Assembly: GCA_947499635.1 (NCBI GenBank)
Contig: CANMPD010000003.1
Coordinates: forward strand, 124,001 to 188,000
Reading direction: 5' to 3'
DNA: 64,000 nt
Source of the DNA: an uncultured Paracoccaceae bacterium
Lineage (GTDB): Bacteria > Pseudomonadota > Alphaproteobacteria > Rhodobacterales > Rhodobacteraceae
Shown piece by piece: positions 8,371 to 19,137 of the stretch. Every line of letters starts with the position of its first letter. Positions within the stretch are counted from its first letter, which is position 1. The translations under genes and the position numbers were made by a program. The notes under the pieces are model-generated. The model ran no database searches. It saw nothing but the letters and a program-made list of their open reading frames with translations, and was not told the origin of the DNA.

Positions 8371-10458
8371 ATGGAAACGATCCTCCTCTTTACCCCAATG
8401 GTGGGAGCCGTGATTTGCGGCTTTGGCCATAAATACATCGGCGAAAAAGCAGCCACAGTTACGGCAACGTCGCTTTTGTTTCTGACATCCCTATTGTCCT
8501 GGATTGTCTTTGCGACATTTGATCCTGCGATGCATGAGGGTGGTTATTACACGAAGACGATTTTGACATGGATCCAATCGGGTACGTTGGATACGTCATG
8601 GCAATTTCGCGTCGATAGACTGACGACGATTATGTTGATCGTCATCACGACCGTGTCGTCGTTGGTGCATCTTTACTCCTTCGGTTACATGGACAAAGAT
8701 CCACAATGGAAAGAAGGCGAAAGCTATAAACCACGGTTCTTTGCTTATCTTTCGTTCTTTACGTTTGCCATGCTCATGTTGGTCACCTCGGACAATCTGG
8801 TACAGATGTTCTTTGGTTGGGAAGGTGTCGGTGTCGCGTCCTATCTCTTGATCGGATTTTACTATCGCAAACCTTCGGCAGGTGCTGCTGCGATGAAAGC
8901 TTTTGTGGTCAACCGAGTTGGCGACTTTGGCTTTGCACTCGGGATCTTCGGTCTATTCTTTTTGACGGGAAGCATTAATTTTTCTGACATCTTTTCCGAA
9001 GTCACGAGCTTGGCAGATACACAGTTGGCTTTCTTGTGGCGTGAATGGAATGCGGCGAATGTACTTGCATTCTTGTTGTTTATTGGTGCGATGGGGAAAT
9101 CGGCACAGCTTCTTCTGCACACCTGGCTACCGGATGCTATGGAAGGTCCAACCCCGGTATCCGCGCTGATCCACGCAGCAACTATGGTGACTGCTGGTGT
9201 CTTTTTAGTCTGTCGTATGTCTCCTTTGATGGAGGTTGCACCCGAAGCAACCGCGTTTATTACCGTAATTGGGGCAACAACCGCCTTTTTCGCAGCGACC
9301 ATTGGTTTAGTGCAGACTGATATCAAACGGGTGATCGCATATTCAACATGTTCTCAGCTGGGGTATATGTTCGTTGCAGCCGGTGTTGGCATGTATTCAG
9401 CAGCGATGTTCCATCTGTTGACCCATGCGTTTTTCAAAGCGATGCTTTTCTTGGGGGCAGGGTCTGTGATCCATGCGATGCACCACGAGCAAGATATGAC
9501 AAACTATGGCGGGTTGCGCGATAAAATCCCTCTGACATTCTGGGCGATGATGATTGGGACTTTGGCGATTACCGGCGTTGGAATTCCGTTTACAGGTATC
9601 GGCTTTGCGGGTTTTATTTCTAAGGATGCGATCATCGAAAGCGCTTACGCAGGGGGTTCTATATACGGATTCTGGATGCTTGTGATCGCCGCAGCGATGA
9701 CGTCGTTTTATTCATGGCGTTTGATGTTCTTGACGTTTTATGGAAAACGCCGCGGAGATAAACACACGCACGAACATGCACACGAGAGCCCAATGGTTAT
9801 GTTGATCCCACTTGGTGTTCTGGCCTTAGGGGCCGTGTTCTCGGGTATGGTGTGGTACGGCAGCTTTTTTGGCCACGCGGATCAAGTCGGCAAATTCTAT
9901 GGCATCCCTGTTGCGGAAGCATCGGCACATCATGGTGACACAGATCATGACGAAGAAAATGCTGAGCACGGTGGAGAGCACCATTATGCGTTTGCTGGCC
10001 AACCGGGAGAAGGTGCGTTGTATATGGCGCCCGATAACCACGTCCTTGAAGACGCACATGCGGTTAATTTCTGGGTCAAAGTATCGCCCTTTATTGCGAT
10101 GCTTCTTGGGTTTGGTTTGGCCTATTTGTTCTACATTGCGAAACCGGATTTGCCCAAACGCCTCGCCAAGCAGCAGGAGCCTCTATACCTGTTTCTTAAG
10201 AATAAATGGTACTTTGATGAGCTGTACGACAAAGTTTTTGTCAAACCAGCGCTGTCGATTGGACGGTTCTTGTGGAAAAAAGGCGACGGAAAAACCATTG
10301 ACGGCTTTTTGAACGGTCTTGCTTTGGGGATCATTCCATTCCTGACCCGCCTCGCAGGTCGTGCGCAATCAGGTTTCATTTTCACCTATGCTTTCTGGAT
10401 GGTGATGGGCATCGCTGCTCTTGTCACCTGGATGTCGATTGGCGGAGGAACGCACTGA
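8371..10458 (+). CDS. nuoL: NADH-quinone oxidoreductase subunit L (antiporter-like)
   Basis: A 695-aa antiporter-like subunit at the distal end of the membrane arm, with about 16 helices including the long lateral helix at the C-terminus. Family stretches include [17 protein letters not shown], with the conserved glutamate, and [26 protein letters not shown]. Two loops near residues 465-475 and 515-545 are rich in His, Asp and Glu ([23 protein letters not shown]). Such loops are variable in the family and might bind metal. The stop shares a base with the nuoM start. Confidence 0.97.
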   Translation: METILLFTPMVGAVICGFGHKYIGEKAATVTATSLLFLTSLLSWIVFATFDPAMHEGGYYTKTILTWIQSGTLDTSWQFRVDRLTTIMLIVITTVSSLVHLYSFGYMDKDPQWKEGESYKPRFFAYLSFFTFAMLMLVTSDNLVQMFFGWEGVGVASYLLIGFYYRKPSAGAAAMKAFVVNRVGDFGFALGIFGLFFLTGSINFSDIFSEVTSLADTQLAFLWREWNAANVLAFLLFIGAMGKSAQLLLHTWLPDAMEGPTPVSALIHAATMVTAGVFLVCRMSPLMEVAPEATAFITVIGATTAFFAATIGLVQTDIKRVIAYSTCSQLGYMFVAAGVGMYSAAMFHLLTHAFFKAMLFLGAGSVIHAMHHEQDMTNYGGLRDKIPLTFWAMMIGTLAITGVGIPFTGIGFAGFISKDAIIESAYAGGSIYGFWMLVIAAAMTSFYSWRLMFLTFYGKRRGDKHTHEHAHESPMVMLIPLGVLALGAVFSGMVWYGSFFGHADQVGKFYGIPVAEASAHHGDTDHDEENAEHGGEHHYAFAGQPGEGALYMAPDNHVLEDAHAVNFWVKVSPFIAMLLGFGLAYLFYIAKPDLPKRLAKQQEPLYLFLKNKWYFDELYDKVFVKPALSIGRFLWKKGDGKTIDGFLNGLALGIIPFLTRLAGRAQSGFIFTYAFWMVMGIAALVTWMSIGGGTH

Positions 10459-11996
10459 TGGACAATCTTCTTTCCATCGTTACTTTTATACCTGCGTTAG
10501 CGGCGGCCATCATGGCGGTATTCATGCGTGGGGAAAATGAGGACGTACAAAAGAACGCGAAATATCTAACGCTCTTTGCGACCTCCATTACTTTTTTGGT
10601 GAGCTTGCTGATCTATTTTCAGTTCGACCCTGCCGATACAGGATTCCAATTTGTCGAAGACAAAGACTGGATCTTTGGGTTGCGGTACAAAATGGGTGTC
10701 GATGGTATTTCGGTCTTGTTTGTTATGCTCACTACATTTGTGATGCCGCTGACAATTCTTGCCAGCTGGGATGTTAAAACGAGGGTCAAAGAATATATGA
10801 TCGCGTTTTTGCTGCTGGAGACTTTGATGCTGGGCGTCTTTATGGCGTTAGATCTGGTGCTGTTTTATTTCTTCTTCGAAGCAGGCTTGATCCCTATGTT
10901 CTTGATCATTGGGATCTGGGGAGGGGCAAACCGGATCTACGCTTCGTTCAAGTTTTTCCTCTATACGTTCTTTGGATCCGTATTGATGCTGGTGGCTATG
11001 TTGTTCATGTATATGGACGCGCAAACCACCGACATTGTGATCTTGCTGGATCATGAGTTCGCATTTGACAGCTTTAACGTTCTGGGCATTCATGTCGTCG
11101 GAGGCGTTCAGACGCTTTTGTTCCTTGCGTTTTTTGCGTCTTTTGCTGTCAAGATGCCCATGTGGCCTGTCCATACGTGGCTGCCAGACGCACACGTGCA
11201 GGCGCCTACGGCTGGATCGGTTGTGTTGGCGGCGATTTTGTTGAAAATGGGTGGGTACGGCTTTTTACGCTTTAGTTTGCCGATGTTCCCCGTTGGCTCT
11301 GCGGTTATGTCAGACCTTGTTCTATGGATGTCTGCGATCGCAATTGTGTACACGTCGCTTGTCGCATTGGTCCAAGAAGACATGAAAAAGCTGATTGCGT
11401 ATTCATCTGTTGCGCATATGGGGTTTGTCACCATGGGGATCTTTGCGGCCAACCAACAAGGCATTGACGGCGCGATTTTCCAAATGCTGAGCCACGGTTT
11501 TATCTCGGCTGCGTTATTCCTATGTGTGGGCGTGATTTATGATCGTATGCATACCCGGGAAATCACAGCCTATGGTGGGCTTGTGGTCAATATGCCCGCC
11601 TATGCGCTTGTGTTTATGTTCTTTACAATGGGTAATGTTGGTTTGCCGGGGACATCTGGGTTTGTAGGAGAGTTCTTGACGCTTATGGGCACTTTCCAAG
11701 TAAATACCTGGGTGGCTTTTGTCGCAACGTCCGGCGTGATATTTTCTGCAGCCTATGCGCTGTGGTTGTATCGCCGCGTGGTCTTTGGAGATCTCATCAA
11801 AGGTAGCCTCAAAACCATCCAAGATATGACAGTGCGTGAAAAATGGATCTTTGCGCCTTTGGTTGTAATGACACTTTTGCTGGGAATATATCCGGTGGTG
11901 GTGACTGACACGATTAGCCCTTCGACCACCGCGTTGGTGGATAGTTTTAACGCTGCTGTTGCGTCTGCGGATGTAACACTTGCCGCAACTCATTAA
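10458..11996 (+). CDS. nuoM: NADH-quinone oxidoreductase subunit M (antiporter-like)
   Basis: A 512-aa antiporter-like membrane subunit of complex I. The conserved helix-5 glutamate is in [19 protein letters not shown] and the lysine-containing helix 7 is in [19 protein letters not shown]. The length fits the family. It begins at the ATG that shares its first base with the nuoL stop and is followed by nuoN after 12 bases, which contain AAGGAG. Confidence 0.97.
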   Translation: MDNLLSIVTFIPALAAAIMAVFMRGENEDVQKNAKYLTLFATSITFLVSLLIYFQFDPADTGFQFVEDKDWIFGLRYKMGVDGISVLFVMLTTFVMPLTILASWDVKTRVKEYMIAFLLLETLMLGVFMALDLVLFYFFFEAGLIPMFLIIGIWGGANRIYASFKFFLYTFFGSVLMLVAMLFMYMDAQTTDIVILLDHEFAFDSFNVLGIHVVGGVQTLLFLAFFASFAVKMPMWPVHTWLPDAHVQAPTAGSVVLAAILLKMGGYGFLRFSLPMFPVGSAVMSDLVLWMSAIAIVYTSLVALVQEDMKKLIAYSSVAHMGFVTMGIFAANQQGIDGAIFQMLSHGFISAALFLCVGVIYDRMHTREITAYGGLVVNMPAYALVFMFFTMGNVGLPGTSGFVGEFLTLMGTFQVNTWVAFVATSGVIFSAAYALWLYRRVVFGDLIKGSLKTIQDMTVREKWIFAPLVVMTLLLGIYPVVVTDTISPSTTALVDSFNAAVASADVTLAATH

Positions 11997-12008
11997 GGAG
12001 CCGCTCGG

Positions 12009-13445
12009 ATGCAAGCTGATCTCTCCGTTATCCTGCCCGAGATACTGTTATCCCTTTATGTGATGGCTGTGTTGCTTCTGGCGGTGTACACTCAAAAAGA
12101 CAAATTGGCTCCAATGTTGGTGTGGTTAACCGCAGGCATTATGACCCTACTGGGGATTTGGATTGCGTCCCAAGGGCCAGTGACCCACGTGGCGTTTGGC
12201 GGTATGTTCGTCGATGATGCCTTTGCTCGGTTTTCCAAAGTTTTGATTTTGCTGTCGGCGGCGGCTGTATTGGTTATGGGGCAGGAATATATGTCGCGCC
12301 GCGGTATGCTGCGTTTTGAATACCCGTTGTTGGTAACCTTATCTGTTGTTGGCATGATGGTTATGGTTTCGGCCGGCGATCTGATGGCGCTGTATATGGG
12401 GCTCGAACTTCAATCATTGGCACTTTATGTCGTGGCTGCACTGCGACGTGACAGCGTCAAGTCCACTGAGGCTGGATTAAAGTATTTCGTCCTTGGTGCG
12501 TTGTCTTCCGGTCTGTTACTTTATGGCGCGTCACTTGTGTACGGTTTTGCCGGAACGACCCAGTTTGCAGGTATTATTACGGTTGCACAACACGGTGAAG
12601 TCACCGTTGGTCTGCTGTTTGGTCTTGTCTTCTTGATCTCGGGCCTCGCGTTTAAAGTATCGGCAGTACCCTTTCATATGTGGACCCCTGACGTCTACGA
12701 GGGGGCACCTACTCCGGTAACGGCCTTTTTTGCATCAGCCCCCAAGGTGGCTGCGATAGGATTGTTTGCGCGTGTGATGCATGATGCCTTTGGTCTGGCC
12801 GTTGCCGATTGGAGCCAGATTATCGCATTGATTTCTTTGCTCTCGATGTTCCTGGGATCGGTCGCAGCCATTGGGCAAACGAATATCAAACGTATGATGG
12901 CTTACTCTTCGATCGCGCATATGGGATATGCTTTGATGGGGTTGGCGGCAGGTAACGAGCTGGGCGTTCAGGCTTTGCTGGTCTACATGTCGATTTACGT
13001 TGCAATGAATATCGGAACCTTCGCGTTTATTTTGATGTTGGAACATGATGGTAAACCCGTCACAGATATCGCCGCGTTGAACCAATACGCTAAACGTGAA
13101 CCAGGGCGCGCACTTGGGATGTTGGTTTTGTTGTTCTCATTGGCAGGTGTGCCGCCGATGTTGGGATTTTTCGGGAAATTCTTTGTGTTACGTGCCGCGC
13201 TTGAGGCGGGGTTAACATGGTTGGCGGTGGCAGGGGTAATCGCCTCAGTCATCGGGGCATTTTATTACCTGCGGATTGTGTACTATATGTACTTTGGAGA
13301 GGAAACTGACGGGATTGAAACCAACCATTCGCCCGTGCTGCTCGTCTGTTTCGTTTTTGGTGCAGGTGCGATGGTGTTGGGAATGGTGACCACATTGGGG
13401 CTCGAAACCGCTGCTGCCAACGCCGCTTCAGTTCTGTTGCAGTGA
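12009..13445 (+). CDS. nuoN: NADH-quinone oxidoreductase subunit N (antiporter-like)
   Basis: A 478-aa antiporter-like subunit, the last nuo gene. Conserved features are [20 protein letters not shown], with the key glutamate, and the helix 7-8 segment [25 protein letters not shown] lies eight bases before the ATG. A strong hairpin 20 bases after the stop closes the operon. Confidence 0.97.
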   Translation: MQADLSVILPEILLSLYVMAVLLLAVYTQKDKLAPMLVWLTAGIMTLLGIWIASQGPVTHVAFGGMFVDDAFARFSKVLILLSAAAVLVMGQEYMSRRGMLRFEYPLLVTLSVVGMMVMVSAGDLMALYMGLELQSLALYVVAALRRDSVKSTEAGLKYFVLGALSSGLLLYGASLVYGFAGTTQFAGIITVAQHGEVTVGLLFGLVFLISGLAFKVSAVPFHMWTPDVYEGAPTPVTAFFASAPKVAAIGLFARVMHDAFGLAVADWSQIIALISLLSMFLGSVAAIGQTNIKRMMAYSSIAHMGYALMGLAAGNELGVQALLVYMSIYVAMNIGTFAFILMLEHDGKPVTDIAALNQYAKREPGRALGMLVLLFSLAGVPPMLGFFGKFFVLRAALEAGLTWLAVAGVIASVIGAFYYLRIVYYMYFGEETDGIETNHSPVLLVCFVFGAGAMVLGMVTTLGLETAAANAASVLLQ

Positions 13446-13465
13446 TCATGTTAAAATTTGCTGAT

Positions 13466-13500
13466 GCAAAAGGCCTGATCTATGTGATCAGGCCTTTTGC
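13466..13500 (+). terminator. Rho-independent terminator after nuoN
   Basis: A perfect 15-bp stem (left arm GCAAAAGGCCTGATC, right arm its complement) with a 5-base loop TATGT, ending in CCTTTTGCC. It lies directly after the nuo operon and before the birA ribosome binding site, so readthrough into birA may set a lower level of downstream expression. The stem is symmetrical and could act on either strand. Confidence 0.85.
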
Positions 13501-13532
13501 CTTTCCCTACGCCTGCTGTTAAAGGAGGCTGT

Positions 13533-14276
13533 ATGACTGATTGGCCAATCGAATATGGGCGCCGTGTTTTGACACAGGTGGATAGTACGCTAGACGAAGC
13601 GGCAAGGCTTGCACCTGATTTGAGCAAGCCAGAGTGGATACTTGGCCTACAACAAACCAAAGGACGCGGTAGATTGGGGCGTGAATGGCGTGACCCTAAG
13701 GGCAATTTCGCTGCAACCTTGATATATCGACCCAAAGGAACACCGCCCGAGTTGGCTTTGCGCAGCTTCGTGGCCGCGCTTGCACTGTTTGATGCGGTTG
13801 AAATGACGACCGGCCGCCGCACGGGCCTCGCGTTAAAATGGCCAAACGATGTGCTTCTCAATGGCGGAAAGCTGGCTGGCATTTTACTTGAGTCAGGTGG
13901 CGGTTTACATCCGTATTTATCTATCGGAATCGGGGTGAACTTGCGGGAAGCACCGATGAAGGAATGGTTGGCTCCTGACGCTGTGTGGCCAGTATCACTT
14001 ATGGCAGAACATGGCATTCAAATTGATCCAGAGAGTTTTTTGAACGCGCTTGCGTCCACTTTTGCACGCTGGGAAAATCAATTTGTATCGGATGGGTTTG
14101 ATCCTATTCGCAAGGAATGGTTGGCCCGTGCGGCAAAATTGGGAGAGGTCATTACAGCACGTACGCAGAAAACAGAGACGGTTGGGACTTTTGAGACTAT
14201 TGATGAGGCCGGAAATCTTGTGCTTAAAACTGCGCAAGGTCGGACAACCATTTCAGCTGCGGATATCTTCTTTTGA
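13533..14276 (+). CDS. birA: Biotin--[acetyl-CoA-carboxylase] ligase
   Basis: A 247-aa enzyme that attaches biotin to the carboxylase carrier protein through biotinyl-AMP. The adenylate-binding loop appears as GRGRLGREWRDPKGN (about residues 41-55) and the catalytic lysine region as LKWPNDVLLNGGKLAGILLE. There is no N-terminal helix-turn-helix, so this is the non-regulatory group I type. The ATG at 13533 is chosen because AAAGGAGG lies just upstream at 13521-13528. The stop overlaps a possible TTG start of coaX. Confidence 0.95.
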   Translation: MTDWPIEYGRRVLTQVDSTLDEAARLAPDLSKPEWILGLQQTKGRGRLGREWRDPKGNFAATLIYRPKGTPPELALRSFVAALALFDAVEMTTGRRTGLALKWPNDVLLNGGKLAGILLESGGGLHPYLSIGIGVNLREAPMKEWLAPDAVWPVSLMAEHGIQIDPESFLNALASTFARWENQFVSDGFDPIRKEWLARAAKLGEVITARTQKTETVGTFETIDEAGNLVLKTAQGRTTISAADIFF

Positions 14277-14290
14277 CCGGTGAGAATGGT

Positions 14291-15073
14291 ATGTTGCTGG
14301 CCGTGGATTGTGGCAATACCAATACGGTTTTTGCGCTGTGGGATGGAGATCATGTCATTGGTCAATGGCGTACGTCAACCGAATGGCAGCGTACGGCAGA
14401 TCAGTATTATGTATGGCTGTCGACGCTGATGCGTCTCCAAGGGATCGAAGCCCAGGTTTCTGATATGATTATCTCGTCGACTGTACCGAGGGTTGTCTTC
14501 AATCTGCGTGTGTTAGCGGATCGTTATTTCAACACGCGTCCCTTGGTGGTTGGGAAACCAGATTGTTTATTGCCTGTCGATGTCCGCGTGGATCAAGGAA
14601 CGACCGTGGGGCCTGATCGTTTGGTTAATACCGTGGCTGGTCATGCGAAGTTTGGCGGCAACTTGATCGTGGTCGATTTTGGCACGGCGACAACCTTTGA
14701 TGTTGTGGCTGCTGATGGGGCTTATGTTGGCGGGGTTATTGCGCCGGGGGTGAACCTTAGTCTCGAGGCATTACACCACGCGGCGGCAGCGCTGCCACAT
14801 GTGGATATTTCGAAACCACAAAATGTAATTGGCACCAATACCGTGGCCTGCATGCAATCTGGCGTGTTTTGGGGGTATGTGGGATTGGTGCGTGAAATTT
14901 GCGACCGGATCAGGGCTGAACACGGCCAAGTGATGCAGGTCATATCAACAGGCGGGCTGGCGCCTCTTTTCCAGCAGGCGGCAGAGTTATTTGATGCCTA
15001 CGAAGACGACCTGACCGTAGACGGACTCAGGATTATACACACATATAATAAGGATAACGGTACCAACGTATGA
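14291..15073 (+). CDS. coaX: Type III pantothenate kinase
   Basis: A 260-aa enzyme for the first step of coenzyme A synthesis (pantothenate to 4'-phosphopantothenate). It starts with the family signature MLLAVDCGNTNTVFALWDGD (nucleotide-binding P-loop of the ASKHA fold). DFGTATTFDVVAADG and GGVIAPGVNLSLEAL are the second and third conserved motifs. I chose the ATG at 14291 because the family begins there; an in-frame TTG at 14273 is possible but less likely. It overlaps the next gene by four bases. Confidence 0.95.
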   Translation: MLLAVDCGNTNTVFALWDGDHVIGQWRTSTEWQRTADQYYVWLSTLMRLQGIEAQVSDMIISSTVPRVVFNLRVLADRYFNTRPLVVGKPDCLLPVDVRVDQGTTVGPDRLVNTVAGHAKFGGNLIVVDFGTATTFDVVAADGAYVGGVIAPGVNLSLEALHHAAAALPHVDISKPQNVIGTNTVACMQSGVFWGYVGLVREICDRIRAEHGQVMQVISTGGLAPLFQQAAELFDAYEDDLTVDGLRIIHTYNKDNGTNV

Positions 15074-16737
15074 GCACCGAACGATTGATCTATCTGCCTC
15101 TGGGTGGGGCAGGTGAAATAGGCATGAATGCCTATGTATATGGCTATGGCGAACCTGGAAAAGAGCGCCTGATTCTTGTGGATCTGGGGGTATCTTTCCC
15201 GGATATGGACACAACGCCCGGCGTTGATCTGATTATGCCAGACATCACATGGCTTGCGGACCGTGTGGATCAGCTTGAGGGGATTTTTATCACCCACGGG
15301 CACGAAGACCATATTGGCGCAGTTGCACATCTGTACAATAGATTGAATGTGCCGATCTATTGCCGTCCCTTCACGGCAAATCTTGCGCGTCGTAAGATGG
15401 AAGAACACGGACGTGATGCGGATGCTGTGAAAATCATCTCCCCTTGGCCAGCAGTCACAACGCTTGGACCATTCACGGTTGGGGCCGTACCGATTTCACA
15501 CTCAATTCCTGAAAGTGCAGGTTTGGCAATCGATACGCCTGCAGGGCGTGTGATCCACACGGGTGATTTTAAGATCGACGAAAACCCCATCGTTGGCGAA
15601 GCATTCGATCCGGAGCTTTGGGCCGAAGTGTCCAAAGACGGTGTGCAGGCGATGATCTGCGATTCGACGAATGTGTTCTCGCCAAATCCAGGTCGATCCG
15701 AGAGTGAGCTGGGGGATAACATCACTAAGCTCATTTCCGAAGCGACAGGCATGGTTGCGGCCACGACCTTTGCCTCTAACGTCGCTCGGGTGAAAACCCT
15801 TGCTGATGCGGGTGCGCGGGCAGGGCGGTCTATTGTTTTGTTGGGGCGCGCCATGCGTCGCATGGTTGAAGCTTCGCTGGAAACAGGCGTGTTGACGGAT
15901 TTCCCTTCGGTTATTCAAATCGAAGACGCGTCTGAAGTCCCTCGCGAGAACCTAATGCTGATCACCACAGGTAGCCAAGGCGAACGTCGTGCCGCGACAG
16001 CGCAACTTGCGCGGGGTAAGTACCGTGGAATGGAGCTGAAGGAAGGTGACTTGTTCTTGTTCTCCTCCAAAACTATTCCGGGGAACGAAAAGGGTGTGAT
16101 CTGGATTATGAACCAGTTCTCGCAAAAAGGTGTTGATGTCGTGGATGACCAGGGTGGTATGTACCACGTGTCAGGTCATGCCAACGGACCTGATCTTGAA
16201 CGTATGCACGCCATCGTTAAGCCCAAGATGCTGATTCCTATGCACGGCGAGCATCGTCACCTGCGCCAACATGCGCGTTTGGGTGAGAAAAAGGGAATTC
16301 CATCAACCATTGCTGTGAACGGTATGATGATTGATATCACCGGCGATGCGCCCAAAGTTGCCGAATACATTGATACAGGCCGCACTTACTTAGATGGTTC
16401 GGTCAAAGTCGGGGCGATGGACGGTGTGATCCGGGATCGTATTCGTATGGCACTGAATGGGCATGTTGTCATAACTGCGATTCTTGATGAGCAGGACGAG
16501 CCGTTAGGAGAGCCTTGGGTCGATCTTAAGGGGCTTGCGGAAACTGGGGTGTCTGATGCGTCGTTGACCGATGTAATGGAACACGACCTAAACCAATTCC
16601 TGATGCGGGCTGGTAAAAAGACGCTCAAAGATGACGATAAGCTTGAAGATGAGTTGCGTCGTGTGGCGCGTCAAACTGTGCGCAGAGAAATTGGTAAAAA
16701 ACCAGAAGTCTCGGTGATTGTGAGCCGTATGCGCTAA
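15070..16737 (+). CDS. rnj: Ribonuclease J
   Basis: A 555-aa metallo-beta-lactamase/beta-CASP ribonuclease with endonuclease and 5'-3' exonuclease activity, central to RNA decay and rRNA 5' maturation in alphaproteobacteria. The metal site ITHGHEDHIGAVAHL is at about residues 75-89, and MHGEHRHLRQHARL follows in the C-terminal part. The order nuoN-birA-coaX-rnj is one I associate with Rhodobacterales. Its ATG overlaps the coaX stop. Confidence 0.95.
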   Translation: MSTERLIYLPLGGAGEIGMNAYVYGYGEPGKERLILVDLGVSFPDMDTTPGVDLIMPDITWLADRVDQLEGIFITHGHEDHIGAVAHLYNRLNVPIYCRPFTANLARRKMEEHGRDADAVKIISPWPAVTTLGPFTVGAVPISHSIPESAGLAIDTPAGRVIHTGDFKIDENPIVGEAFDPELWAEVSKDGVQAMICDSTNVFSPNPGRSESELGDNITKLISEATGMVAATTFASNVARVKTLADAGARAGRSIVLLGRAMRRMVEASLETGVLTDFPSVIQIEDASEVPRENLMLITTGSQGERRAATAQLARGKYRGMELKEGDLFLFSSKTIPGNEKGVIWIMNQFSQKGVDVVDDQGGMYHVSGHANGPDLERMHAIVKPKMLIPMHGEHRHLRQHARLGEKKGIPSTIAVNGMMIDITGDAPKVAEYIDTGRTYLDGSVKVGAMDGVIRDRIRMALNGHVVITAILDEQDEPLGEPWVDLKGLAETGVSDASLTDVMEHDLNQFLMRAGKKTLKDDDKLEDELRRVARQTVRREIGKKPEVSVIVSRMR

Positions 16738-16808
16738 TATAAACAGGAGAGGAGAGAGCTTTTTCTTTCTTCTTCGCACGACATAAATTTCTATGATACG
16801 AAAACGAG

Positions 16809-16841
16809 AAAACGCCCGGACCGCGAGGTCGGGGCGTTTTT
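16809..16841 (+). terminator. Bidirectional terminator between rnj and a small minus-strand gene
   Basis: The arms AAAACGCCCGGACC and GGTCGGGGCGTTTT pair over 14 positions with one mismatch around a GCGA loop. A T-run follows on the plus strand, and TTTTC repeats follow on the minus strand. It can end rnj transcription and, from the other side, the 49-aa protein gene at 16894-17043. Confidence 0.85.
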
Positions 16842-16893
16842 GCATATGTAGCCATGTATTTGGCTACGTGATCATAGTGCTGATCTTGAAGTA

Positions 16894-17043
16894 TTAAGCT
16901 GTTTGGCCTGAAGTCGCGGCATTAGATTTGAATGCGCGTGCGATACGGGAAAACAAAGACAGCAGGTATGTTGCACGCATTGCGTTTGCACGTGCGTCGA
17001 TTGCTTTATGATCCGTCAGGCTCAGAGGTGCTAAATCTTGCAT
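16894..17043 (-). CDS. 49-aa basic protein, RSP_7527/DUF1127-like
   Basis: An open frame of 49 codons begins at the ATG at 17043, with AAGGTGA six bases before it. An in-frame ATG seven codons upstream (17064) has no such site. The protein starts MQDLAPLSLTDHKAI, has a central helical, arginine-rich segment (RATYLLSLFSRIARAFKS) and ends in TSGQTA. The helix resembles the N-terminal half of the small DUF1127 or RSP_7527-type proteins of Rhodobacteraceae, which are often stress-induced. It has its own terminator (16809-16841). The family assignment is tentative; translation looks likely. Confidence 0.65.
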   Translation of the reverse strand: MQDLAPLSLTDHKAIDARANAMRATYLLSLFSRIARAFKSNAATSGQTA

Positions 17044-17175
17044 GTTGTTCACCTTCAGTTTCATCTGTTAGCGATAAACTAGCTTGGTTTTATAGGAATG
17101 TGATCTCCCTAATCGTTCATTTCAGCTATGCGCTGAGTGCAGACGAATTTACCGTATCTTAATAAGGGGGTGCCT

Positions 17176-17207
17176 AAAAAAAAGGCATCCACATTTGTGG
17201 ATGCCTT
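17176..17207 (-). terminator. Rho-independent terminator of the DEAD-box helicase gene
   Basis: Read on the minus strand, the arms GGCATCCACA and TGTGGATGCC are separated by two bases and followed by eight T residues (17176-17183). It lies 35 bases after the helicase stop. This is a classic strong terminator. Confidence 0.9.
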
Positions 17208-17241
17208 AAACCTTTATAGGTTCTTAAATTTAAGGGCCGAA

Positions 17242-18678
17242 TTAGCCGGCGCGACGTTGTTCGTCGTCGGCGCGACGTTCAGCAAAGCTCATCGCGATAA
17301 AGCTTGGCATATGGTCGCCCATGCCCACCACATTTCTATCATCGCGGCGATGATCCCGACCGAATCGACCGCCTTTACCGCGTCCACGGGGTTTCTGGCT
17401 GTCATTATCAGCAGAAGCTTGCGTCGGCTGTTGGGTGTCAGAAACGGATGTCTCTTCCTTGACAGCCTCTGTCGCAACAGGTGCATCCTTAGCCGCCGGT
17501 GCTTCTTTTCGAGGCTTCCGAGGTGTGACCTTGACCGGGTTTTCTAGGCGAGTGATTTCCTTTTGAACCAGGCTCTCGACCGCTTCTAACGCTTTTTCAT
17601 CACGGGGTGAGCACAGCGTAATCGCTTTGCCTGACCGGCCAGCCCGACCTGTGCGTCCAATACGGTGGACATAATCTTCGGCGTGACCTGGGACGTCAAA
17701 GTTGAACACATGGCTCACAGACGGCACATCAAGACCACGTGCAGCCACATCAGAGGCCACCAGAACCTTCAAGTGACCATCACGGAAACCTTCAAGCGTT
17801 TTTGTTCGCTGGTTTTGATCTAAATCACCATGGATAGGCGCAGCATCAACACCGTATTTTTTCAGAGATTTTGCAACGATATCCACATCTGATTTTCGAT
17901 TGCAGAAGATGATCGCGTTTTGGACTGCATCTCCTTCTTGCTCGATCAAAGCACGCAGAACTTTACGCTTTTCACTGCCTTCGCGATCTTTGCGGCTGGC
18001 TTTGAACTTTACCACAGCCTGCTCGATGTTCTCGGAGGTGGTCGCTTGACGTGCGATTTCTACACGTTCGGGCGCGGACAGGAATGTATTTGTGATCCGT
18101 TCAATCTCGGTTGCCATTGTTGCCGAGAAAAACAACGTTTGTCGTGTGAATGGTGTCAGAGAGAAAATGCGTTCGATATCAGGGATAAAACCCATATCCA
18201 GCATACGGTCAGCTTCGTCTACCACCATGATCTCGATGCCCGTCAGCAACAGTTTGCCACGTTCGAAATGGTCCAACAGGCGACCTGGTGTTGCGATTAA
18301 CACATCTACACCACGGTCAATTGCTGCATCTTGTTCTTTAAACGAGACACCACCAATCAACAGAGCTTTTGTCAGTTTGACATGTTGGGCATAGGTGTCA
18401 AAATTCTCAGCCACTTGCGCAGCGAGTTCCCGCGTCGGGCATAGAACCAGACTGCGTGGCATGCGCGCACGGGCGCGGCCACGAGCCAGACGTGTAATCA
18501 TCGGGAGAGTGAAAGAAGCAGTTTTACCGGTGCCGGTCTGTGCAATGCCTAGAACATCCCGTCCTTCAAGTGCCGCTGGAATCGCGCCTGCCTGAATAGG
18601 TGTCGGCGATTCGTAACCAGCTTCTTCAATAGCTTTGAGGACCTTGGGGTTCAGGTTTAGATCGGTGAATTTTGTCAT
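17242..18678 (-). CDS. DEAD/DEAH-box ATP-dependent RNA helicase (RhlE-like)
   Basis: A 478-aa RNA helicase with all core motifs: the Q-motif region YESPTPIQAGAIP, Walker A AQTGTGKT, VDEADRMLDMGF (DEAD), SAT in LFFSATMA, and HRIGRTGRAGRSG (motif VI). After about residue 375 comes a low-complexity Ala/Glu/Thr-rich linker and an Arg/Gly tail (RGRGKGGRFGRDHRRDDR), typical of RNA-binding tails. It probably helps RNA unwinding in ribosome assembly or decay, possibly in the cold. The subtype (RhlE versus others) is judged from motif style only. Confidence 0.92.
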   Translation of the reverse strand: MTKFTDLNLNPKVLKAIEEAGYESPTPIQAGAIPAALEGRDVLGIAQTGTGKTASFTLPMITRLARGRARARMPRSLVLCPTRELAAQVAENFDTYAQHVKLTKALLIGGVSFKEQDAAIDRGVDVLIATPGRLLDHFERGKLLLTGIEIMVVDEADRMLDMGFIPDIERIFSLTPFTRQTLFFSATMATEIERITNTFLSAPERVEIARQATTSENIEQAVVKFKASRKDREGSEKRKVLRALIEQEGDAVQNAIIFCNRKSDVDIVAKSLKKYGVDAAPIHGDLDQNQRTKTLEGFRDGHLKVLVASDVAARGLDVPSVSHVFNFDVPGHAEDYVHRIGRTGRAGRSGKAITLCSPRDEKALEAVESLVQKEITRLENPVKVTPRKPRKEAPAAKDAPVATEAVKEETSVSDTQQPTQASADNDSQKPRGRGKGGRFGRDHRRDDRNVVGMGDHMPSFIAMSFAERRADDEQRRAG

Positions 18679-19085
18679 ATGCGTCCATTGTTGCGGACAC
18701 TTGACCTTGGCCCGCCGGGTTCACGATTGACCGGATGAAATCCGGTTGATGTAAGTCGGCAGCACCGTGCGTACCATCTTGGGTGGGCACATAACAAAAA
18801 TGCAGCGCATCGTCAAATAATTGCGAAATTTCGCTCGATTTGTTGTGACATCGTCAAAAACTGCGGCAATTTAACCAAAGAACGGGCAGTGCTTTTTGAA
18901 GCTTGCTGAGAGTTTCAAATTTGTTTCATGCGACGCATCAAGCTGTAACTCTTAGTCTTGATGTACCGTCTCTTTGAGTAACGTATTCAACATCTATGGT
19001 ATTGGAGAAAAGCCCATCATATGTGTCTGATTTCCGAGTGCATAGTGTCTTGAGAGAGGTCTTAAGATAGGAAATTATACTGATG
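18679..19085. other. Intergenic region with no gene seen
   Basis: About 400 bases between prfC (ending at 19138) and the helicase start. I found no convincing frame on either strand. It should hold the helicase promoter, but no clear -35/-10 pair stands out. Confidence 0.5.
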
Positions 19086-19110
19086 TTGATGCCGTCATTG
19101 ACGGCATCAA
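19086..19110 (-). terminator. Hairpin after prfC
   Basis: A perfect 11-bp stem (arms TTGATGCCGTC and GACGGCATCAA) with a 3-base loop, 28 bases after the prfC stop on the minus strand. The following sequence is not T-rich, so it may be a weak terminator or an RNA-stabilising hairpin. A second small inverted repeat (CTAGGC-N6-GCCTAG, 19124-19141) overlaps the prfC stop codon. Confidence 0.55.
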
Positions 19111-19137
19111 AGGACAGTAAAACCTAGGCACTTAAGC

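Noticed and set aside
8862-9326. 154-codon minus-strand frame inside nuoL
   Set aside because: Antisense to conserved nuoL coding sequence; composition reflects the opposite strand only.
13451-14017. 188-codon minus-strand frame across birA
   Set aside because: Covers the nuoN terminator and the birA gene in antisense; no start signal.
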